From: Myroides indicus | GTDB taxonomy: Bacteria; Bacteroidota; Bacteroidia; Flavobacteriales; Flavobacteriaceae | DNA length: 64,000 nt | Reading direction: 5' to 3' | NCBI RefSeq assembly: GCF_004364575.1 | Contig: NZ_SOAG01000013.1 | Location: 21,576-85,575 of the forward strand | In this document: positions 60,620-64,000 of the stretch, in pieces | How the letters are laid out: each line of letters starts with the position of its first letter | Position numbering within the stretch: position 1 is the first letter of the stretch | Program-made: the position numbers and the translations under genes | The notes under the pieces: generated by a model | The model's input: only the letters and a program-made list of their open reading frames with translations | Told to the model about the DNA's origin: nothing | Database searches by the model: none

Positions 60620-61570
60620 TTATTTTTCCAGCGTTAATGTAATATCTGCCAATGGCAATAATGCTAAAAGACTTTCATCAACATCCGGAAGCAAGATAGG
60701 AACCAATGGCGCAAATTGAGCGCCATTTGCTTTAATAATCAGTTCATTATCTGTATTACTTACAATAGTTGCCGTAAAATTATTATTCAAAACATTAAAA
60801 TTCAAAGTAGTACCTTGAATATTCCAATCAGCACCTGATGTTGTTAATGTACAATCGTCTGCATGAATACCTAGTTCTACTTTTAAATCATTTTTAAATT
60901 CTAAAAAATCTTTATCACAGGTTGCTTTGTGCGGATAACTTTCGTTTGCTACTTCGGTTCCCATAGCAGTTACTAAAATATTTTGAGGTATCCACTTACC
61001 AACTACTTTACTATCTGTTTTTGGAGCAGTAACAGTAATTTTCACAACGTTACTGTTGTTAAATCCTTGTTTTTTAGCAACTACGTTAAACTCTCCTTCT
61101 GTATAAAAAACATGGGGATTAGCAATTTTATCAGAACCAATATATAATTCTGTATCAGATTCTGTTTGTCCGTCAACAGTAACTTCAAAACTAACAGAAT
61201 CTCCAACCGAAATTGAAGTTTTATCAGCCTTTAAAGAAAGTGGTTTTGCAACAGAAATATCTGAAACAACTTTAATTGTTATTGAATTACTATCAATAAA
61301 TCCTTGTTTTTTAGCAACTACTTTAAATTCTCCTTCTGTATCAAAAACATATGGATTGGTAATTTTATTGGAACCAATATATAATTCCGCTTCAGATTCT
61401 GCTTTGCCGTCTACAGTAACAGTAAAATTAACAGATTCTCCAACTTTAGCTTCTGATATATCGGATTTTAATAAAAGCTTTGATTCCTGTGACCCAGAAG
61501 AATCATCATTACTACACGAAGTAATTAAAGCAGTTAATCCAATAGCTACAAATAATAATAATTTTTTCAT
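60620..61570 (-). CDS. Lipoprotein with two Ig-like repeats and a lipocalin-like domain
   Basis: A 316-residue lipoprotein (lipobox LITSC, Cys19). Two tandem Ig-like repeats (residues about 32-101 and 111-180) share most residues, including ELYIGS and GEF.VVAKKQGF; the third part (about 189-316) begins VVGKWIPQN and resembles lipocalin-like domains of Bacteroidota. The same Ig-like module occurs once in the kelch lipoprotein at 48291. Probably surface-exposed and binding. Promoter at 61593-61600, terminator at 60593-60616. Confidence 0.82.
   Translation of the reverse strand: MKKLLLFVAIGLTALITSCSNDDSSGSQESKLLLKSDISEAKVGESVNFTVTVDGKAESEAELYIGSNKITNPYVFDTEGEFKVVAKKQGFIDSNSITIKVVSDISVAKPLSLKADKTSISVGDSVSFEVTVDGQTESDTELYIGSDKIANPHVFYTEGEFNVVAKKQGFNNSNVVKITVTAPKTDSKVVGKWIPQNILVTAMGTEVANESYPHKATCDKDFLEFKNDLKVELGIHADDCTLTTSGADWNIQGTTLNFNVLNNNFTATIVSNTDNELIIKANGAQFAPLVPILLPDVDESLLALLPLADITLTLEK
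61031..61240 (-). repeat. Ig-like module, second tandem copy
   Basis: Encodes residues 111-180; matches 61268-61477 closely at DNA level, including the stretches coding for the KKQGF motif. Offset between copies is 79 codons. Confidence 0.75.
61268..61477 (-). repeat. Ig-like module, first tandem copy
   Basis: Encodes residues 32-101 of the same lipoprotein. High DNA similarity between the two copies suggests a recent duplication. Confidence 0.75.
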
Positions 61571-61592
61571 AAAAAAAGTTTTAGTTAATTGT

Positions 61593-61600
61593 CAAATATA
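61593..61600 (-). promoter_or_regulatory. Bacteroidota -7 element for the Ig-repeat lipoprotein
   Basis: Minus strand TATATTTG, 22 bases before the ATG at 61570. Confidence 0.45.
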
Positions 61601-61626
61601 CAATTAAAACTTTATTATAATGAAAA

Positions 61627-63141
61627 CTACCTTATAGCATTAACTGCTTTTTTAATTCGAGAAAGTGTTTCCGCTTTTCCAATTAGTTCCATGATTTGAA
61701 ATAAATCCGGACCTTTCAATTCTCCAACCACACATACGCGCAGCGGTTGCATTACTTTCCCCATTCCGATGCATTGTTCATGAATCCAATCTTTCACTTC
61801 TTTTTCAATCACAGTTGATTCAAAGCTAGTTATTCCCTCAATTACTTGAGCCACTTGCTGCATTAATCCAGCTGTATCCTCTTTCCAGTTCTTTAATGCT
61901 TTTGGATCATACGTTGCTGGTGCTTGGAAAAAGAAATCACTCAATTCAAAGAAATCTGAAACGAAGGTTGCACGTTCTTTGATTAAAGCTACTACTTGTT
62001 CTACATAAGAATCCGCAGCCTGAATTCCTTTTTCTTTTAAGATTACTTGGAACTCTTGGGCTAGATTGGCGTCTTTTTGCTGTTTTAAATAGTGCTGGTT
62101 AAACCATTTGTTCTTTTCTGGATCAAACTTCGCCCCTGCTTTATGCACGCGTCCTAAGTCAAATTTTGCTACTAACTCTTCTAAAGAGAAAATTTCCTGA
62201 TCTGTACCATCATTCCACCCCAACAAAGCTAAAAAGTTAAGCACCGTTTCTGGATAGAATCCTTTTTCGCGATACCCTGATGATTTCTCACCAGAAATAG
62301 GGTCTTGCCAATCCAATGGAAATACTGGGAATCCCAATTTATCTCCATCGCGTTTAGACAATTTACCGTTTCCTACTGGTTTTAAGATTAACGGCAAGTG
62401 AGCAAATTTAGGAGCTTCCCATCCGAATGCTTTGTATAGCAATTCATGTAATGGAAGAGAAGGCAACCATTCTTCTCCGCGAATCACGTGTGACGTTTCC
62501 ATTAAATGGTCATCTACAATATTTGCTAAGTGATAGGTTGGCATACCATCACTCTTAAATAATACTTTATCGTCTAATAAATTTGTTTCAAACTTAATAT
62601 CACCACGGATAAGATCATTCAACAACAAGGTTTCACCTACCGGTGTCTTGAAGCGAATTACATAAGGTACATCTGAAGCAATTAATTGGTCTACTTCTTC
62701 TTTTGACAAGTTTAAAGACGTTTTTAATTGTTCTCTGTTGCTGTGATTATAGATAAACGTTTGCCCAGCTTCTTCTGCTTTTTTGCGCAATTCGTCTAAT
62801 TCTTCTGCTGTATCAAACGCATAATACGCCCATCCTGTTTGAATCAACTGGTCTGCGTATTGCTGGTATAAGGCTTTGCGTTCACTTTGTCTGTAAGGTC
62901 CAAACTTTTCGTTTTTTCCCATCGTTTCATCAGGAGAAATACCCAACCATTCCAATGCTTCTAAAATATAGGCTTCTGCTCCAGGAACAAATCTATTTTG
63001 ATCTGTATCCTCGATTCTCACATAGAAAACACCGTTATTCTGTTTAGCAAATAAATAATTAAATAATGCTGTTCTAACACCACCAATGTGTAAAGGTCCT
63101 GTAGGACTAGGTGCAAAACGCACGCGAACTTGATTAGCCAT
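61627..63141 (-). CDS. gltX: Glutamyl-tRNA synthetase
   Basis: Class I synthetase charging tRNA-Glu. At 504 residues it has APSPTGPLHIGGVRTALFN (HIGH-type motif, about 9-27), the GluRS-type YQQYADQL region, RGEEWLPSLPLHELLY, and the KMSKS motif KLSKRDGD (about 264), followed by the helical anticodon-binding domain. Length is standard. It is transcribed away from the AT-rich non-coding region that follows. Promoter at 63162-63169. Confidence 0.96.
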   Translation of the reverse strand: MANQVRVRFAPSPTGPLHIGGVRTALFNYLFAKQNNGVFYVRIEDTDQNRFVPGAEAYILEALEWLGISPDETMGKNEKFGPYRQSERKALYQQYADQLIQTGWAYYAFDTAEELDELRKKAEEAGQTFIYNHSNREQLKTSLNLSKEEVDQLIASDVPYVIRFKTPVGETLLLNDLIRGDIKFETNLLDDKVLFKSDGMPTYHLANIVDDHLMETSHVIRGEEWLPSLPLHELLYKAFGWEAPKFAHLPLILKPVGNGKLSKRDGDKLGFPVFPLDWQDPISGEKSSGYREKGFYPETVLNFLALLGWNDGTDQEIFSLEELVAKFDLGRVHKAGAKFDPEKNKWFNQHYLKQQKDANLAQEFQVILKEKGIQAADSYVEQVVALIKERATFVSDFFELSDFFFQAPATYDPKALKNWKEDTAGLMQQVAQVIEGITSFESTVIEKEVKDWIHEQCIGMGKVMQPLRVCVVGELKGPDLFQIMELIGKAETLSRIKKAVNAIR

Positions 63142-63161
63142 TTTGATTTATTATATTTTTA

Positions 63162-63169
63162 CAAAGATA
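63162..63169 (-). promoter_or_regulatory. Bacteroidota -7 element for gltX
   Basis: Minus strand TATCTTTG, 20 bases before the ATG. Confidence 0.5.
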
Positions 63170-63179
63170 CTATTTAAGT

Positions 63180-63752
63180 ACATTTATGTATCTTTTAAAA
63201 AACAAATAATACTGTGAACAGAACTATATTTAAAAGCTAATTCATTTATAATCAAAGGCTTTTATCTGTATAAAATTATTTGTTAATACTCACATTTAAA
63301 ACTTTATATATCAGATAATTGACTATAAACTAATTTTGTTAATAAATAAGTAAACATTTCAATAACTATTTTTTGTTTTTTCGTAAAAAATTACAATACA
63401 ATAATTAAAAATTGGTTTACAAATTTTATTTCAAAAAAGTATTGGAACTTTATTTAACTACTTAAGCAAACTTATCAACAGATATTGACATCTATACTTA
63501 TCAATATTTACATGTAGATAACTATAATTTTAAAGTGAATAACTTTAATCAATAAATTGGTAATATGAATTTTACAAATTACAAACCTGTTGATAATATT
63601 TAATAACTATACTAGTGAGATTTATTTTAAAAAGTTATTGATGATATTAACAGACTATATAAGATTAGAATTAATTTCATTTTTTTTAAAAGATTCTATT
63701 CTATTATTAATAATTGTTGAAAAGGTTAATAAGTAAACTTTGTTTAAAATAT
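63180..63752. other. AT-rich non-coding region with DnaA-box-like cluster (candidate origin or replication-linked site)
   Basis: About 570 bases with no credible ORF and visibly higher AT than the flanking genes. Four DnaA-box-like 9-mers cluster within 125 bases: TTATCAACA (63472-63480), TTATCAATA (63498-63506), TGTAGATAA (63513-63521, reverse) and TGTTGATAA (63588-63596, reverse). The exact TTATCAACA box occurs twice in opposite directions. Long A/T runs flank the cluster and could act as unwinding regions. No dnaA gene is in the window. Confidence 0.4.
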
Positions 63753-64000
63753 ACCCGTTGTGCATTTTAAATAATACACACTTTTAAGTTATTGATATTC
63801 CTATTGAAATATTCTTTGTTGATGAATTGTACAACTGTTAACGCCGTTATTTTAGCTAATAATCTGGTTTTGAAACCTTCAAATGTCTTGGCGTAATTAC
63901 GTCTCATCATAAATTGGTCGCACAATTGCGAGAACAAGGTTTCAATTCTCTTTCGTTGTTTTTTGAACAAATAAAATTGTGGTTTATAATCCTTTTGATT
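63753..64000 (-). mobile_element. IS982-family insertion sequence, one end only
   Basis: The left edge at 63753 begins ACCCGTTGTGCATTT, an IS982-type terminal inverted repeat, 14 bases outside the transposase stop codon as in complete elements. The other end and the target duplication lie outside the window. Confidence 0.8.
63767..64000 (-). CDS. IS982-family transposase, C-terminal part (5' end cut by window)
   Basis: The minus strand frame is open to base 64000 and gives the C-terminal part of an IS982 DDE transposase, including LFKKQRKRIETLFSQL, QFMMRRNYAKTFEGF and the following basic helix TRLLAKITALTVVQFIN. These match transposases I know from Riemerella and related flavobacteria. The catalytic Asp residues must be in the missing N-terminal part, so activity cannot be judged. 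An internal TTG near 63970 is not the real start. It sits just outside the AT-rich candidate origin region. Confidence 0.85.
   Translation of the reverse strand, partial: NQKDYKPQFYLFKKQRKRIETLFSQLCDQFMMRRNYAKTFEGFKTRLLAKITALTVVQFINKEYFNRNINNLKVCII

Overview
The window looks like a chromosomal piece from a low-GC member of the Bacteroidota, most likely class Flavobacteriia (Flavobacteriaceae or a close family). Supporting signs are the gliding lipoprotein gene gldH next to a RicT/PSP1 gene and a PBP1A gene, a TonB-dependent receptor paired with a DUF5689 lipoprotein, flavobacterial families such as DUF6427, DUF6341, DUF6909 and DUF4254, lipoproteins with Bacteroidota-style signal peptides, and promoters carrying the Bacteroidota -7 element TAnnTTTG instead of a -10 box. 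The species cannot be named from the sequence alone.

Region 1 to 18.7 kb is mostly housekeeping and envelope: PBP1A (cut by the left edge), gldH, ricT, mtnN, a secreted nuclease/phosphatase divergent from a TonB receptor and DUF5689 lipoprotein pair, apt, a heptosyltransferase-like enzyme, an EptA-like phosphoethanolamine transferase, DUF4254, upp, two small membrane families and purD. Region 18.8 to 34.8 kb is a surface polysaccharide locus, very probably O-antigen or capsule by the Wzx/Wzy route. It has an initiating WcaJ-type transferase, UDP-xylose synthase, three glycosyltransferases, Wzx, two Wzy/WaaL-like polymerase or ligase genes, a pyruvyl transferase, rfbC and rfbD, and a Wzz-like protein. 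These follow, without a clear break, an M23-family protein, a GH3-like acyl-adenylating enzyme and a DUF6909 protein, so eleven genes seem to form one long minus-strand operon. Region 35 to 39 kb holds tatA, tex, a DUF1294 gene, an XRE regulator and rpiB.

Region 39 to 52.2 kb is the most accessory-like. A minus-strand operon encodes an ECF sigma factor, a one-TM TPR protein (possible anti-sigma partner) and a 1015-residue exported TPR-CHAT caspase-like protein. Divergently there is a run of exported proteins: a beta-helix lipoprotein, outer-membrane barrels, a C10 (streptopain-like) cysteine protease lipoprotein followed two bases later by a small lipoprotein that may be its inhibitor or partner, a kelch lipoprotein, and several orphan lipoproteins. 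Two of these lipoprotein genes share a near-identical signal-peptide-coding leader containing a perfect 10-bp inverted repeat, although their mature parts are unrelated.

Region 52.3 to 63.1 kb returns to housekeeping: rnr, a DUF2807 protein, a LysE exporter, tRNA-Cys, folB, glnS, a YtxH/holin-like stress triad, a stomatin-like protein, an Ig-repeat lipoprotein and gltX. The last kilobase is an unusually AT-rich non-coding stretch with a small cluster of DnaA-box-like 9-mers (candidate replication origin or replication-linked site), followed by the end of an IS982-family insertion sequence that runs off the right edge.
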